NCBI RefSeq assembly: GCF_000689395.1
Contig: NZ_HG966617.1
Coordinates: 1,239,274 to 1,303,273 of the forward strand
Source: Candidatus Phaeomarinobacter ectocarpi
GTDB taxonomy: Bacteria > Pseudomonadota > Alphaproteobacteria > CGMCC-115125
Direction: 5' to 3'
DNA: 64,000 nt
The notes under the pieces are model-generated. The model did no database searches, was not told the DNA's origin, and worked only from the letters and a program-made list of their open reading frames with translations. Shown piece after piece: positions 7,729 through 18,027 of the stretch. Every line of letters begins with the position of its first letter. Position 1 is the first letter of the stretch. The position numbers were made by a program, and so were the translations under genes.

Positions 7729-10700
7729 ATGAGTGACGAATCGAGCCTAGGCGCAACGCCGGACGAGATCAGGGAATTCAAAGATCCTGTCTTCGTCCAT
7801 CTGAGACTTCATACGGCTTATTCCCTTCTGGAAGGTGCCGTGCGGGTGCCGGATTTGCCCGGTCGTTGTCAGTCAATGGATATGCCAGCGGTGGCCATTA
7901 CCGATACCGGCAATCTGTTTGGCGCTCTTGAATTTTCTGAAAAACTCTCTGGTGCAGGCGTCCAGCCCATAATTGGGTGTACCCTCGCATTGGACCTAGA
8001 GGTTGAGCCTGTGAGAGGCGGAGGTGTCCGTCCTCCCGACCCAACAATCGCGCTCCTTGCAAAGGACGAAGTCGGTTACCTCAATTTGATGGCCCTTACC
8101 TCAGAGGCCTATCTGGGAACCGACGGCACCGAGCAGCCGCACATCTCACTTGAAGAGTTGGCCGGCCATGCCGAAGGGCTTATCTGTCTCACCGGTGGAC
8201 CGAATGGCCCGATAAATCGCCTCATCGTTTCCGGGCAATCAGACCCGGCAACAAAGCTTGCGCAGACACTGGCCAAGTCGTTTCCCCAGCGGCTCTATGT
8301 TGAGCTCCAGCGGCACGGTATGGCTGAGGAGGCCGCGGCTGAGCCCCTGCTTCTGGATATTGCCTATGACCAGAATTTGCCTCTGGTTGCCACCAACGAA
8401 GTCTTCTTCTTTGAAGCTGATGATTACGAAGCCCACGATGCACTTTTGTGTGTCGCAGACGGCGCTTATGTGATGCAGGAAGACCGCCGTCGTATGACGC
8501 CGGATCACCGGTTCAAGTCAGGCGCGGAAATGGCGGCGCTTTTTGCCGATCTGCCTGAAGCAATCGCATCAACGGTCGAGATCGCCCAGCGGTGTGCGTA
8601 TCGCCCTCGCATCATTGATCCAATCCTTCCACGATTTGAAGGGTTGGACGGCGTCGAAGGTGAATCAGCCGAGCTCAAACGTCAGGCTGAGGAGGGGTTG
8701 CGCGCCCGGCTAGAGGCACTGGGAACCTTCGCGCCGGAGGAAGACTACTGGAAGCGGCTTGAGTTTGAGCTCAGCGTTATCCAGAATATGGGATTCCCCG
8801 GCTATTTTCTGATCGTTGCCGACTTTATCAAGTGGGCAAAGCAGCATGACATCCCGGTTGGCCCGGGCCGCGGTTCCGGTGCGGGGTCAGTGGTCGCCTG
8901 GGCACTCACCATCACAGACCTTGACCCGTTGCGGTTTGGTCTGCTGTTCGAACGGTTCTTGAACCCCGAACGCATATCAATGCCCGACTTTGATATCGAT
9001 TTCTGCCAGGACCGTCGCGATGAAGTGATCTCCTATGTACAGGAGAAATACGGGCGCGATCGCGTAGCCCAGATCATCACATTCGGTAAGTTGCAGGCCC
9101 GTGCTGTGTTACGTGACGTTGGGCGCGTCTTGCAGATGCCCTACGGCCAGGTTGACCGCCTGTGCAAGCTCGTGCCGAATAATCCTGCGAATCCGGTGAC
9201 CCTCGGAGAAGCCATTAAGGGCGAACCAAAGCTGCAGGAAGCGCGGCGGTCTGAGGAAATTGTCGACCGGCTGATCAGCATGTCTTTGAAGCTGGAAGGT
9301 CTGTACCGCCACGCGTCCACCCACGCAGCCGGCGTGGTGATTGGCGACCGTCCGCTGCAGGAGCTGGTGCCTCTCTATCGCGATCCGCGTTCAGACATGC
9401 CGGTGACTCAATTCAACATGAAATGGGTAGAGCCGGCGGGGCTCGTCAAATTTGACTTCCTTGGCCTGAAGACCCTCACCGTCATTGAGCGCGCGCTGAA
9501 GCTGCTGAAGAATCGCGGCGTTGACGTCAACATCGAGGCATTGCCGCTTGATGATGTCGGGACCTACGAGATGCTGTCGCGCGGTGAGACTGTGGGCGTG
9601 TTCCAGCTTGAAAGTTCAGGCATGCGCGACATCCTGCGCAAAATGAAGCCTGACAGGTTTGAGGACATCATTGCCCTTGTGGCGCTCTATCGTCCCGGCC
9701 CGATGGACAACATCCCCAAGTACCTCGCTGTGAAGAAGGGCGATGAAGAACCAGACTATCTGCATCCAAGTCTTGAGCCGATCCTGACCGAAACCTACGG
9801 CATCATGATCTATCAGGAGCAGGTGATGCAGATTGCCCAGGTCCTGTCCGGCTATTCACTCGGTGACGCTGATTTGTTGCGCCGTGCCATGGGCAAGAAG
9901 ATCCAGGCCGAAATGGACAAGCAGAAGGTTCGCTTTGTTGAGGGCGCGGAAGCAAACAAGGTGGATGGCAAGCAGGCTGCTGGAATTTTTGAGCAGGTTA
10001 ACAAGTTCGCTGGATACGGCTTCAACAAGAGTCATGCAGCTGCCTATGCACTGGTCGCGTATCAAACCGCCTGGCTCAAGGCCAACTATCCTGTGGAGTT
10101 CCTGGCGGCATCAATGAACCTTGATATGGGGAATACGGACAAACTCAATACGTTCCGGCGCGAGGCGCAGCGATTGGAGATTGAGGTCTACACGCCAAAC
10201 ATAAATCAGTCCGGCGCAGAATTTACGGTGATTGACGGCGCCATTTCTTATGCACTTGCGGCAGTTCGCAATGTAGGAAAGCAGGCCATGCATCACCTGG
10301 CGGAGGAGCGAAAATCGAACGGCCCGTTCAAATCAGTTGCAGACTTTGCCTCTCGCGTATCGCCGAAACATGTGAACAAACGCGCTATTGAAAATCTCGC
10401 ATGCGCGGGCGCATTCGACGGTGTGGACAAAAATCGCGCACGACTGCATGGGGCGGCCGATAAGGTCATGGCTGAGATGAGCCGTGCTGACGCAGAGCGC
10501 GAAAGTTCACAATCAAGTCTGTTTGGTGATGGGCCGGGTGTCGCCCCTGATCTGCGACTGGGAGACCAGCGCGATTGGATGCCCATGGAGCGGTTGCGTC
10601 ATGAAATGGAGGCCGTCGGCTTCTATTTGTCGGGCCACCCGCTGGACGATTATCGGGATGCCTTGCGGCGCGCCCGCGTCAAGCCCTATGCGGAATTTGT

Positions 10701-11205
10701 GCAGGCTATTGCATCCGGGGGGCCACGTGTCGGCAAACTCGCCGGCACTGTGGCCTACAAGCAGGAGCGTCGCTCCAAGAGCGGCAACAGTTTTGCATTT
10801 ATGGGTCTGTCAGACGGCACAGGCGAATTTGAGGCGGTGATATTTTCAGATGCACTGGCGATGTCACGTGACTTTCTTGAACCCAACATGTCTGTGGTCG
10901 TGGGGGTCGAGGCAGAGGTGGACGGAGATGATGTTCGGCTCAAGATTGCGACTGTTCAGCCAGTGGACAAGGTAGCGTCAGAGACCTCCAACGGCTTGCG
11001 CCTGTTTGTGGATGACCCAAAAGCCCTCACCAGCATTCAGGCTTGTTTGCCACCAAAGGGCAGGGGGCAGTTAAGTCTCATCGTCGATGCCGAAGGCGGT
11101 AAGAAGGAAGTGGAAATCACTTTGCCCGGGCGCTTTGAAGTAACCCCTCAGGCACGCGGTGCACTCAAGGCGATTGACGGCGTCGCGCACGTAGAGGATC
11201 TGTAA
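7729..11205 (+). CDS. dnaE: DNA polymerase III alpha subunit
   Basis: This is the replicative polymerase catalytic subunit, 1158 residues, the usual length for DnaE1. It shows an N-terminal PHP domain (VHLRLHTAYSLLEGA), the polymerase palm with GPGRGSGAGSVV and catalytic aspartates in PDFDID (419-424), a helix-hairpin-helix region, and a C-terminal OB fold (GKLAGTVAYKQERRSKSG). The ATG at 7729 is preferred to an in-frame TTG two codons earlier. An odd palindrome CCCGGTAACCGGG at 7688-7700 lies in its leader. It is 87 bases downstream of the SOS-type small ORF, so read-through from that promoter could raise dnaE during damage; this is inference. Confidence 0.97.
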   Translation: MSDESSLGATPDEIREFKDPVFVHLRLHTAYSLLEGAVRVPDLPGRCQSMDMPAVAITDTGNLFGALEFSEKLSGAGVQPIIGCTLALDLEVEPVRGGGVRPPDPTIALLAKDEVGYLNLMALTSEAYLGTDGTEQPHISLEELAGHAEGLICLTGGPNGPINRLIVSGQSDPATKLAQTLAKSFPQRLYVELQRHGMAEEAAAEPLLLDIAYDQNLPLVATNEVFFFEADDYEAHDALLCVADGAYVMQEDRRRMTPDHRFKSGAEMAALFADLPEAIASTVEIAQRCAYRPRIIDPILPRFEGLDGVEGESAELKRQAEEGLRARLEALGTFAPEEDYWKRLEFELSVIQNMGFPGYFLIVADFIKWAKQHDIPVGPGRGSGAGSVVAWALTITDLDPLRFGLLFERFLNPERISMPDFDIDFCQDRRDEVISYVQEKYGRDRVAQIITFGKLQARAVLRDVGRVLQMPYGQVDRLCKLVPNNPANPVTLGEAIKGEPKLQEARRSEEIVDRLISMSLKLEGLYRHASTHAAGVVIGDRPLQELVPLYRDPRSDMPVTQFNMKWVEPAGLVKFDFLGLKTLTVIERALKLLKNRGVDVNIEALPLDDVGTYEMLSRGETVGVFQLESSGMRDILRKMKPDRFEDIIALVALYRPGPMDNIPKYLAVKKGDEEPDYLHPSLEPILTETYGIMIYQEQVMQIAQVLSGYSLGDADLLRRAMGKKIQAEMDKQKVRFVEGAEANKVDGKQAAGIFEQVNKFAGYGFNKSHAAAYALVAYQTAWLKANYPVEFLAASMNLDMGNTDKLNTFRREAQRLEIEVYTPNINQSGAEFTVIDGAISYALAAVRNVGKQAMHHLAEERKSNGPFKSVADFASRVSPKHVNKRAIENLACAGAFDGVDKNRARLHGAADKVMAEMSRADAERESSQSSLFGDGPGVAPDLRLGDQRDWMPMERLRHEMEAVGFYLSGHPLDDYRDALRRARVKPYAEFVQAIASGGPRVGKLAGTVAYKQERRSKSGNSFAFMGLSDGTGEFEAVIFSDALAMSRDFLEPNMSVVVGVEAEVDGDDVRLKIATVQPVDKVASETSNGLRLFVDDPKALTSIQACLPPKGRGQLSLIVDAEGGKKEVEITLPGRFEVTPQARGALKAIDGVAHVEDL

Positions 11206-11212
11206 CCGGGTA

Positions 11213-13444
11213 TCAGTTTATTGCCAGCTTGGTGATATCAACCGGCATCCCATTCAGTCTTCCGTTCCATGTCAGCGGATCAACTTCGTCGTAGTTGATG
11301 ATCCTGTTGACGTTGACCCCGGGGTTTGCGCTCGCAACGTTCAGTTTGCCGTCGAGCATTTCATGCCCCCAGCCATGGGGAATGGAAACAACACCGGGCG
11401 AGAGTGTGTCGCTCACCTCCGCCGGAATATCGATCGCAGCCTTCGGCGTGGAAACACGCAACAGATCACCGGACTTTACTCCCAGGGTGGCTGCATCTTG
11501 CGGGTTGATTTGCGCGGTACATTCCCGGGTTGGGTGCTGCATCTTCTTCAGGTTGTGGAACCAAGAGTTGTTGGAGCGCAACTGACGCCGTCCAATAAGG
11601 GTGAAGCGCGGTCGCGCTTCACCAAGCCATGTCATCAGCCGGTCCAGCTCGGTCCCAATAATGTCGTGAACGGCCTCAATACGCCCGGACACCGTGCGTA
11701 GTGCCTCCGGCAGACGTGGAACCAGCGGCCCACAATCAACGCCCTGCGGCGAGTCCTTGAGGGTTTGCAGCGATATACCTTCGCGACTGCCAAAGCCGTC
11801 TCCGAATGGTCCAATGCGCAATCCAAAATCCATGCGCCGTTCCATGGGTTCAAGAGCGCGTAGGGCAGTCATGATCTCTTTAGGATTTCGGCCTTCGATT
11901 GCCGACTCGGGTAGCTGCGTCATTGCCTCAACGGTCGCCACCAGCGTTGCATCTTCCAGAGCATCAATATCAGCGTCCCAGCCGTGCCCCTGAGCAATTG
12001 CCATAAGCCGAAGCAATGTCTCCCGATCGCTACGCTCATGTGTTTCCAGAGCGCGGTATTGCTGTGTGTACCGCCCGTAGTTGCGCACTGTGAACCTGTA
12101 AAGGTAGGCGTCGTAATTGGCCCGGGCGAGCCTTGGCGGCGAAGGCAGAACGACGTCGGCCTTGGATGCTGTTTCGCCCTGATAGATATCCAGGCATACA
12201 AGCAGGTCGAGCCCATCAATGGCTGTAGCCATTCGTTGCGTATCCGGGCTGGCAGTGATGGGATTTCCTGCCAGGCAGAATAGCGCGCGTATCTTTCCTT
12301 CACCCGGGGTGTCCATCTCCTCTGCCATGCAGGCCATCGGCATCTGTCCGACGACCTCAGGTGCGCCACTGACACGGGACTTCCATTTGCCAACCGTGAA
12401 ACCAGCGCCGACACCGGATGGACCAATGGTATTTGGCTGAGCAAGGAGCGGCTTGGGGAACATGGATCCGCCAATCACATCAAGGTTGCCGGCAAAGATG
12501 TTGACCATGTCCATCAACCAGCAGGTGAGCGATGAAAAAAGCTGTGTAGTCGTGCCGATCCGGCCATAGACGGTCGCAGCCTCTGTTTCCCTTAGTTCGG
12601 TGGCCAGTCTGACAATCGTTTCTGCGTCAATGCCACACGCATCCGCTACCGCCGCAGGCGTAAAGGGAGCAAGCCACTTTTCTATTGTCCCTAGATCATC
12701 AACAAGCGAGAGCGCCGTTGTTTCCGGTGGGCCGAGTTTGAGCAGTGTATGCGCCACTCCCGCCAGAAATGCAGCGTCACCGGAAGGCGTAATGGGAACA
12801 TACTCGCTTGCGCGGGATGCGGTCATTGTGTGGCGCGGATCAAATACGACTGTCCGCCCGCCGCGCTCATGTACTTTCTGCATACGGCCCAGGAAACCAG
12901 GCGCGACCATCATGCTGCCATTGGATTCTGCTGGGTTGGCTCCCATGATCCAGACAAGCTGGCTGCGGTCGATGTCCGGCACGTAGAGTGCAAATTCGTC
13001 CCCGTACAAGAGGCCGGACATTACTTGCCTTGGATTCTGATCAAGGCTTGCCGCAGTAAACAGGTTGGTGGTGCCGAGCGCTTTCGCCAAGTCTTCGAAA
13101 TAGGTGATGATGTTCAGGTTGTGAGCAGCGGCATTGCCGACGTAAACACTCGTGGCCTGGGGACCATGCTCCTCAAGGATTGCGGTTAGTCGATTGTCTA
13201 TGAATGCGTAAGCTTCTTCCCAACTCGCAGGCTGCAGCTCTCCGTTTTTTCTGAGAAGCGGCGTGCGGACGCGGTCCGGGTCTGCCTCAAGGTCGGGAAT
13301 AGCGGCGCCCTTGGCGCAGATGAATCCGCCCGACAAGGCGTCATCCCGGTCAGCTACCACTTTGAGTATCCGGCCATCCTCTACGGTCATGACTGCGCCG
13401 CAGGAGGCTTCGCAAAGGCTGCAGGTGGTCCGGACGTGATCCAT
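11213..13444 (-). CDS. Molybdopterin-dependent oxidoreductase with one [4Fe-4S] cluster
   Basis: This 743-residue member of the DMSO reductase/BisC/formate dehydrogenase superfamily has an N-terminal [4Fe-4S] motif with Cys8, Cys11, Cys15 and Cys43, then three molybdopterin-binding regions and a C-terminal dinucleotide-binding domain (about 600-720). I see no Tat signal, so it is probably cytosolic. No electron-transfer subunit, chaperone or cofactor gene sits beside it, and neither substrate nor electron partner can be read from sequence. The molybdenum ligand is uncertain; the AASLDQNPRQV segment is the likely region. A GGGGAG site lies 6 bases before the ATG. Its stop is 7 bases from the convergent dnaE stop. 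Confidence 0.88.
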   Translation of the reverse strand: MDHVRTTCSLCEASCGAVMTVEDGRILKVVADRDDALSGGFICAKGAAIPDLEADPDRVRTPLLRKNGELQPASWEEAYAFIDNRLTAILEEHGPQATSVYVGNAAAHNLNIITYFEDLAKALGTTNLFTAASLDQNPRQVMSGLLYGDEFALYVPDIDRSQLVWIMGANPAESNGSMMVAPGFLGRMQKVHERGGRTVVFDPRHTMTASRASEYVPITPSGDAAFLAGVAHTLLKLGPPETTALSLVDDLGTIEKWLAPFTPAAVADACGIDAETIVRLATELRETEAATVYGRIGTTTQLFSSLTCWLMDMVNIFAGNLDVIGGSMFPKPLLAQPNTIGPSGVGAGFTVGKWKSRVSGAPEVVGQMPMACMAEEMDTPGEGKIRALFCLAGNPITASPDTQRMATAIDGLDLLVCLDIYQGETASKADVVLPSPPRLARANYDAYLYRFTVRNYGRYTQQYRALETHERSDRETLLRLMAIAQGHGWDADIDALEDATLVATVEAMTQLPESAIEGRNPKEIMTALRALEPMERRMDFGLRIGPFGDGFGSREGISLQTLKDSPQGVDCGPLVPRLPEALRTVSGRIEAVHDIIGTELDRLMTWLGEARPRFTLIGRRQLRSNNSWFHNLKKMQHPTRECTAQINPQDAATLGVKSGDLLRVSTPKAAIDIPAEVSDTLSPGVVSIPHGWGHEMLDGKLNVASANPGVNVNRIINYDEVDPLTWNGRLNGMPVDITKLAIN

Positions 13445-13774
13445 CGGTCGCTCCCCAAAGGCAATTTTTGTTTCTTTGAAAAATAGTTTATCACGTTAAG
13501 TGTCTGGCGCTAGCTCCTCGTTGCAAGGTGACTATGAACTTCACCAAAGCTGAGGTCCGAAGCCAAAAACACCAGCCCTTGCGCCTCAGGCCCTAACCCC
13601 TTATACCGCCCCGTAATCCACATGCGAGGGACGGGGTGTCAGGGCCCGCAAAAGCGTAGTTTTTGGCGCATTTGCACACATTCCTGCCAGTCCATCCGGT
13701 GCGGTCCGGGCTTCTAGCCAGCCGCTCTTCCTCCCTTGCAGAGGCTGAACCGGAAAACAAAAGGAGCAAGGCAC
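13445..13774. other. Divergent intergenic region upstream of rpsB
   Basis: This 330-base region holds the promoters of the oxidoreductase (minus) and of rpsB (plus). I found no ORF with a ribosome binding site. Near the rpsB start, CAGC..CTCT (from 13717) can pair with AGAG-GCTG (ending 13747) as an imperfect hairpin just before the AAGGAG site at 13761-13766. This could be an autoregulatory leader for S2, but evidence is weak. Confidence 0.4.
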
Positions 13775-14590
13775 ATGGCCCTGCCAGAATACTCTATGCG
13801 CCAACTGCTGGAAGCAGGCGTACACTTTGGACACCAAAGCCACCGCTGGAACCCGAAAATGGGCCAGTTCATCTTCGGCGTCCGCGACAACATCCACATC
13901 ATTGATCTTGCTCAGACCGTGCCACTGTTGCACCAGGCCCTTGTTGCACTAAGCGACGTTGCCGCCGGTGGCGGTCGCGTCTTGTTTGTCGGCACCAAGC
14001 GGCAGGCGTCCAACCCAATTGCAGAATCTGCACGTCGCTGCGCCCAGTATTACATCAATTATCGCTGGCTTGGCGGTACGTTGACCAACTGGAAGACCGT
14101 GTCCGCGTCCATCAAGAAATTGCGCGAATATGATGAGCAGCTGGCGGATGAAAGCCTGCGCCTCACGAAGAAAGAGCGTCTGGTTCTCACACGTAACCGC
14201 GACAAGCTTGACCAGGCAATTGGCGGTATCCGCGATATGGGCGGTGTACCTGACCTGATTTTTGTTGTGGATACCAACAAGGAACAGATTGCAATTCAGG
14301 AAGCGGCGAAGCTGGGTATCCCAGTCATTGCCGTCCTTGACTCCAATTCAGATCCTTCCGGCATCACGTACCCGATCCCGGGTAACGACGATGCCTCTCG
14401 CGCTATTTCGCTCTATTGCGATCTGGCATCCCGCGCTGTGCTTGACGGTATCTCGCGCAGTCAGGGCGGTGCCGCGTTTGACCCAGGCGAAGCTGACGAG
14501 CCGATTGCGGAAGTACTTCCCGAAGAGCCTGTGGCTGAAGCAGTTGCTGAGGCTCCGGCAGAAGAAGCAGCACCTGCAGAAACTGCCTAA
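13775..14590 (+). CDS. rpsB: 30S ribosomal protein S2
   Basis: This small-subunit ribosomal protein of 271 residues starts [20 protein letters not shown], the typical S2 N-terminus. AAGGAG lies 8 bases before the ATG. The body carries conserved [12 protein letters not shown] and [12 protein letters not shown] segments. The C-terminus has an extra acidic Ala/Glu/Pro-rich tail of about 35 residues, as in many alphaproteobacterial S2 proteins. It heads the cluster rpsB-tsf-pyrH-frr and is separated from tsf by a perfect 14-base-pair stem-loop. Confidence 0.98.
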   Translation: MALPEYSMRQLLEAGVHFGHQSHRWNPKMGQFIFGVRDNIHIIDLAQTVPLLHQALVALSDVAAGGGRVLFVGTKRQASNPIAESARRCAQYYINYRWLGGTLTNWKTVSASIKKLREYDEQLADESLRLTKKERLVLTRNRDKLDQAIGGIRDMGGVPDLIFVVDTNKEQIAIQEAAKLGIPVIAVLDSNSDPSGITYPIPGNDDASRAISLYCDLASRAVLDGISRSQGGAAFDPGEADEPIAEVLPEEPVAEAVAEAPAEEAAPAETA

Positions 14591-14600
14591 CGCATTTGCC

Positions 14601-14633
14601 GCATGACACTCTGCTGCTTGCAGAGTGTCATGC
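14601..14633 (+). terminator. Perfect 14-bp stem-loop between rpsB and tsf
   Basis: GCATGACACTCTGC (14601-14614) is followed by a 5-base TGCTT loop and its exact reverse complement (14620-14633). No T-run follows, so it is not a classical intrinsic terminator. It may attenuate transcription, serve as an RNA processing site or protect the rpsB 3' end. It begins 11 bases after the rpsB stop codon. Confidence 0.6.
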
Positions 14634-14727
14634 TGGCGACGCATCGGGACGCTAAGGCCATGGCGAGGAATTGCCAGGTGCAAGGTGCCCAAACCCCATT
14701 TAGACAAACACCAAAGAGGATCACCCA

Positions 14728-15654
14728 ATGGCCAATATTACTGCCAGCATGGTGAAAGAGCTCCGCGACTCTACCGGCGCGGGCATGATGGACTGCAAAG
14801 CAGCCCTCAAGGAAACCGACGGCGACATGGAAGCCGCCATTGATTGGCTGCGCACCAAGGGCCTTTCAAAAGCTGCCAAGAAGTCAGGCCGCGTTGCTGC
14901 TGAGGGCCTTGTTGCTGTTGCCGTTGAAGGCACACGCGGCGTTGTTCTGGAAGTAAACTCAGAAACCGACTTCGTGGCTCGCAACGAAGGTTTCCAGGAA
15001 ATGGTTTCCGGCATTGCTGGTGTGGCTGCTTCTACAGGTGGCGACTTCGAAGCGCTCAAGAGCGCGGAATTCCCAGGTGCTGGAAAGTCGGTTGCAGATC
15101 ATGTGACTGCAATGGTCGGCACCATCGGCGAAAACATGACCTTGCGTCGCAGCGATAGCCTCGAAGTAAGTGCAGGAGCGGTTGCCGCTTACGTACATAA
15201 TCAGGTTGCCCCGGGTCTTGGCAAAATCGGCGTGCTGGTCGCGCTTGAATCTACAGGGGACGCCGCAAAGCTCAACGAACTGGGCCGCCAGGTCGCAATG
15301 CATGTTGCCGCCACCAACCCACTTGCGCTGACCGAAGCTGATCTTGATCAGGCGGTAGTGGAAAAGGAACGCGAAGTACTCTCCGCGGAAGCACGTGAAA
15401 GTGGTAAACCCGAAGAGATCATTGGCAAGATGGTCGAAGGTCGTATCCGCAAATTCTACGAAGAAGTCGTGCTCTCAAAGCAGGCTTTCGTGATTGATCC
15501 GGATAATACCGTCGAAAAAGCGATCAAGAACGCTGAAGGCGATGTTGGCGCCCCGATTGCACTCAAGGGCTTCAAGCGCTTCGAGCTTGGCGAAGGCATC
15601 GAGAAGGAAGAGACGGATTTTGCTGCCGAAGTTGCAGCTGCCGCCAATTCCTAG
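14728..15654 (+). CDS. tsf: Translation elongation factor Ts
   Basis: This is the nucleotide exchange factor for EF-Tu, 308 residues. The N-terminal UBA-like module carries [16 protein letters not shown] (EF-Ts signature 1) and the core carries [11 protein letters not shown] (signature 2), followed by the subdomain N/C core and coiled-coil region. AGAGGA lies before the ATG. It belongs to the ribosome/translation cluster rpsB-tsf-pyrH-frr, usually cotranscribed. Confidence 0.98.
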   Translation: MANITASMVKELRDSTGAGMMDCKAALKETDGDMEAAIDWLRTKGLSKAAKKSGRVAAEGLVAVAVEGTRGVVLEVNSETDFVARNEGFQEMVSGIAGVAASTGGDFEALKSAEFPGAGKSVADHVTAMVGTIGENMTLRRSDSLEVSAGAVAAYVHNQVAPGLGKIGVLVALESTGDAAKLNELGRQVAMHVAATNPLALTEADLDQAVVEKEREVLSAEARESGKPEEIIGKMVEGRIRKFYEEVVLSKQAFVIDPDNTVEKAIKNAEGDVGAPIALKGFKRFELGEGIEKEETDFAAEVAAAANS

Positions 15655-15710
15655 GCTTTCTACTCAGACGGGACGCTCTGGAAACTGAGCCTCGCATCGT
15701 CCAATATGCA

Positions 15711-15740
15711 GCGCCGCCGCCTCGAATGAGTCGGCGGCGC
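15711..15740 (+). terminator. GC-rich stem-loop between tsf and pyrH
   Basis: GCGCCGCCG (15711-15719) pairs perfectly with CGGCGGCGC (15732-15740) across a 12-base loop. A weak T-rich stretch (TTTTGCTGTT) appears about 30 bases later, too far for a classical terminator. It may modulate read-through from tsf into pyrH. Confidence 0.45.
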
Positions 15741-15791
15741 AGTACCATCTACTGCCCACTTTTGCTGTTAGTCGCCGTCGGAGCCTTGTTC

Positions 15792-16517
15792 ATGTCCGAG
15801 CCTCAGTACAAACGCGTGCTCCTGAAAGTGTCTGGTGAGGCACTGATGGGCGAAGAGGCCTACGGCATTGATCTCAATGTTGTGCAGCGCATTGCCGGTG
15901 AGGTGAAGGAAGCCCTGGCGATTGGCGTGGAAGTTTGCCTTGTGATTGGCGGCGGTAATATTTTTCGTGGCCTCAAGGGGGCTGCAGAAGGCATGGACCG
16001 AGCCAGCGCTGACTACATGGGCATGCTGGCAACTGTCATGAATGCCCTGGCAGTTCAAAACGGCCTTGAGCAACAAGGTGTCCCCACACGGGTCCTCTCC
16101 GCTATTCCCATGACGACTGTCTGCGAGCCCTACATCCGCCGCCGCGCTGTGCGTCACATGGAAAAGGGCCGAGTGGTTATTTTTGCAGCGGGTACTGGCA
16201 ATCCGTTTTTCACGACAGACACAGCCGCCGCGTTGCGGGCGTCCGAAATGGGGTGTGATGCTCTGATGAAGGGCACACAGGTTGATGGTGTCTACACTGC
16301 TGACCCTAAGCTCGACCCTGATGCGAAACGCTATGAGCGGCTTGGGTACATGCAGGTGCTGGCAGATGATCTTAAGGTCATGGATGCCTCCGCAATCAGC
16401 CTGTGTCGCGACAATTCAATTCCGATCGTGGTCTTCAATATTCATGAGACCGGCGAGTTTGGCCGGGTTCTCAAGGGTGAAGGCCGTGCAACAATAGTTG
16501 AGAACGAAGCAGCCTGA
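15792..16517 (+). CDS. pyrH: Uridylate (UMP) kinase
   Basis: This enzyme phosphorylates UMP to UDP in pyrimidine nucleotide synthesis; it belongs to the amino-acid kinase fold and forms a hexamer. The 241-residue protein has the phosphate-binding [11 protein letters not shown], the GGGNIFRG glycine motif and a C-terminal ATP-binding segment. The start [18 protein letters not shown] is chosen on homology; upstream in-frame codons would add a hydrophobic extension not found in the family. A GGAGCC site lies upstream. Confidence 0.97.
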   Translation: MSEPQYKRVLLKVSGEALMGEEAYGIDLNVVQRIAGEVKEALAIGVEVCLVIGGGNIFRGLKGAAEGMDRASADYMGMLATVMNALAVQNGLEQQGVPTRVLSAIPMTTVCEPYIRRRAVRHMEKGRVVIFAAGTGNPFFTTDTAAALRASEMGCDALMKGTQVDGVYTADPKLDPDAKRYERLGYMQVLADDLKVMDASAISLCRDNSIPIVVFNIHETGEFGRVLKGEGRATIVENEAA

Positions 16518-16574
16518 CGCGCGAGCAATTCGCCTTTGCCCCGTGATTGCACGACAGACCTAAGGAGAGCCAAC

Positions 16575-17144
16575 ATGGCCGAAGACGGATCAGGTGTAGA
16601 CCTGGATGACATCGAACTGCGCATGCATGGCGCACTCGACAATTTGATGAGTGAATTTGGCGGCCTGCGCACTGGCCGCGCGTCAGCATCACTGCTTGAC
16701 CCGGTGATGGTCGATGCCTACGGCGCAAAAACACCCCTCAATCAGGTGGGTAATGTGTCGGTTCCCGAGCCACGCCTGATTACGGTCTCAGTCTGGGACA
16801 AGGGACTCGTAGGTCCGGTTGAGAAGGCCATTCGTGACGCAGGTTTGGGCGTAAACCCGGTTGCAGACGGTACGCTTATCCGTGTCGGTATCCCGGAACT
16901 CAACGAAGAGCGTCGCGTTGAATTGACCAAGGTTGCCGGCAAATACGCTGAAGCTGCCCGTGTCTCTGTGCGCAATGTGCGTCGGGATGCGATGGATCAT
17001 CTTAAAAAAGCCGAAAAGGGTGGTGATATCGGCAAGGACGATCACAAAAAGCTGTCTGAGAAGGTTCAGGGCCTGACAGACAAAGCTGTCGCTGACGTTG
17101 ATGCTGCCCTAGCCACCAAAGAAGCGGAGATTATGCAGGTATAA
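16575..17144 (+). CDS. frr: Ribosome recycling factor
   Basis: This factor splits post-termination ribosomes with EF-G. The 189-residue, tRNA-shaped protein has the conserved [20 protein letters not shown] and [10 protein letters not shown] segments and the long helical C-terminus. An AAGGAG site at 16562-16567 supports the ATG at 16575. It follows pyrH by 57 bases in the standard order. Confidence 0.98.
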   Translation: MAEDGSGVDLDDIELRMHGALDNLMSEFGGLRTGRASASLLDPVMVDAYGAKTPLNQVGNVSVPEPRLITVSVWDKGLVGPVEKAIRDAGLGVNPVADGTLIRVGIPELNEERRVELTKVAGKYAEAARVSVRNVRRDAMDHLKKAEKGGDIGKDDHKKLSEKVQGLTDKAVADVDAALATKEAEIMQV

Positions 17145-17217
17145 GGCGAGTTTTCGTCTGTTTTCGGCAGTTTTGCCGGTAACGTGCACTCAACGCTTTA
17201 CCTGATACTCTTGGTCC

Positions 17218-18027
17218 ATGCATCGAGCAGAAGCCCCAGTCCCATCTGACCAAAGCACCGCTGACCAGCAGGTGCTTGAGGAATGGTCTGCGCCACAGGC
17301 TGTGAATGCAGCACTGCCAAGGCACGTGGCTATCATCATGGATGGCAATGGGCGCTGGGCAGCAAAGCGGCATCTGCCCCGGAAGCTTGGCCATCGACAG
17401 GGCGTGGAAACCGTCCGGCGCATGGTGCGTGCGGTGGGTGAACGCGGCATTCCCTATCTGACACTTTTTGGTTTCTCTACGGAGAACTGGCGTCGCCCGC
17501 CGGACGAGGTGGAGGACCTGATGGGCCTGCTGCGCCTCTACATCCGTCGTGACCTTGCGGAACTTCACAAGAATAATGTCCGTATTCGGATTATTGGATC
17601 GCGTGAAGGTTTGGCAGACGACATTGTGCGGATGATTGCAGAAGCAGAAGAACTGACGGCAGGCAATGCTGGTCTGCGATTGACCATTGCCTTCAACTAC
17701 GGCGGGCAGAGTGAAATCACACGGGCTACGTTGCGCATTGCGGAAGCTGTGGCGCGCGGTGACCTCAATCCTTGTGATATCACGCCGGACACCGTGGCAG
17801 ACCATTTGGACACTCATGATCTGCCGGACCCCGATCTCATAATCCGGACGAGCGGCGACAAACGCCTATCCAATTTCCTGATCTGGCAAGCGGCGTATGC
17901 TGAGTTGGTTTTTGTGGATACGCTTTGGCCTGATTTCAACGACGATGTGTTGGGCGAGGCACTTGCGGATTATGCCTCGCGCGAACGGCGCTTTGGTGCG
18001 AGAGAGCCATGGACACCCCAGCCGTAG
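17218..18027 (+). CDS. uppS: Undecaprenyl diphosphate synthase
   Basis: This cis-prenyltransferase makes the C55 lipid carrier for peptidoglycan and surface polysaccharides. The 269-residue protein has the catalytic MDGNGRWA motif (41-48, Asp42), the [11 protein letters not shown] segment and the C-terminal [17 protein letters not shown] signature. The N-terminal 30 residues are a non-conserved extension. Its end overlaps the start of cdsA by 19 bases. Confidence 0.97.
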   Translation: MHRAEAPVPSDQSTADQQVLEEWSAPQAVNAALPRHVAIIMDGNGRWAAKRHLPRKLGHRQGVETVRRMVRAVGERGIPYLTLFGFSTENWRRPPDEVEDLMGLLRLYIRRDLAELHKNNVRIRIIGSREGLADDIVRMIAEAEELTAGNAGLRLTIAFNYGGQSEITRATLRIAEAVARGDLNPCDITPDTVADHLDTHDLPDPDLIIRTSGDKRLSNFLIWQAAYAELVFVDTLWPDFNDDVLGEALADYASRERRFGAREPWTPQP

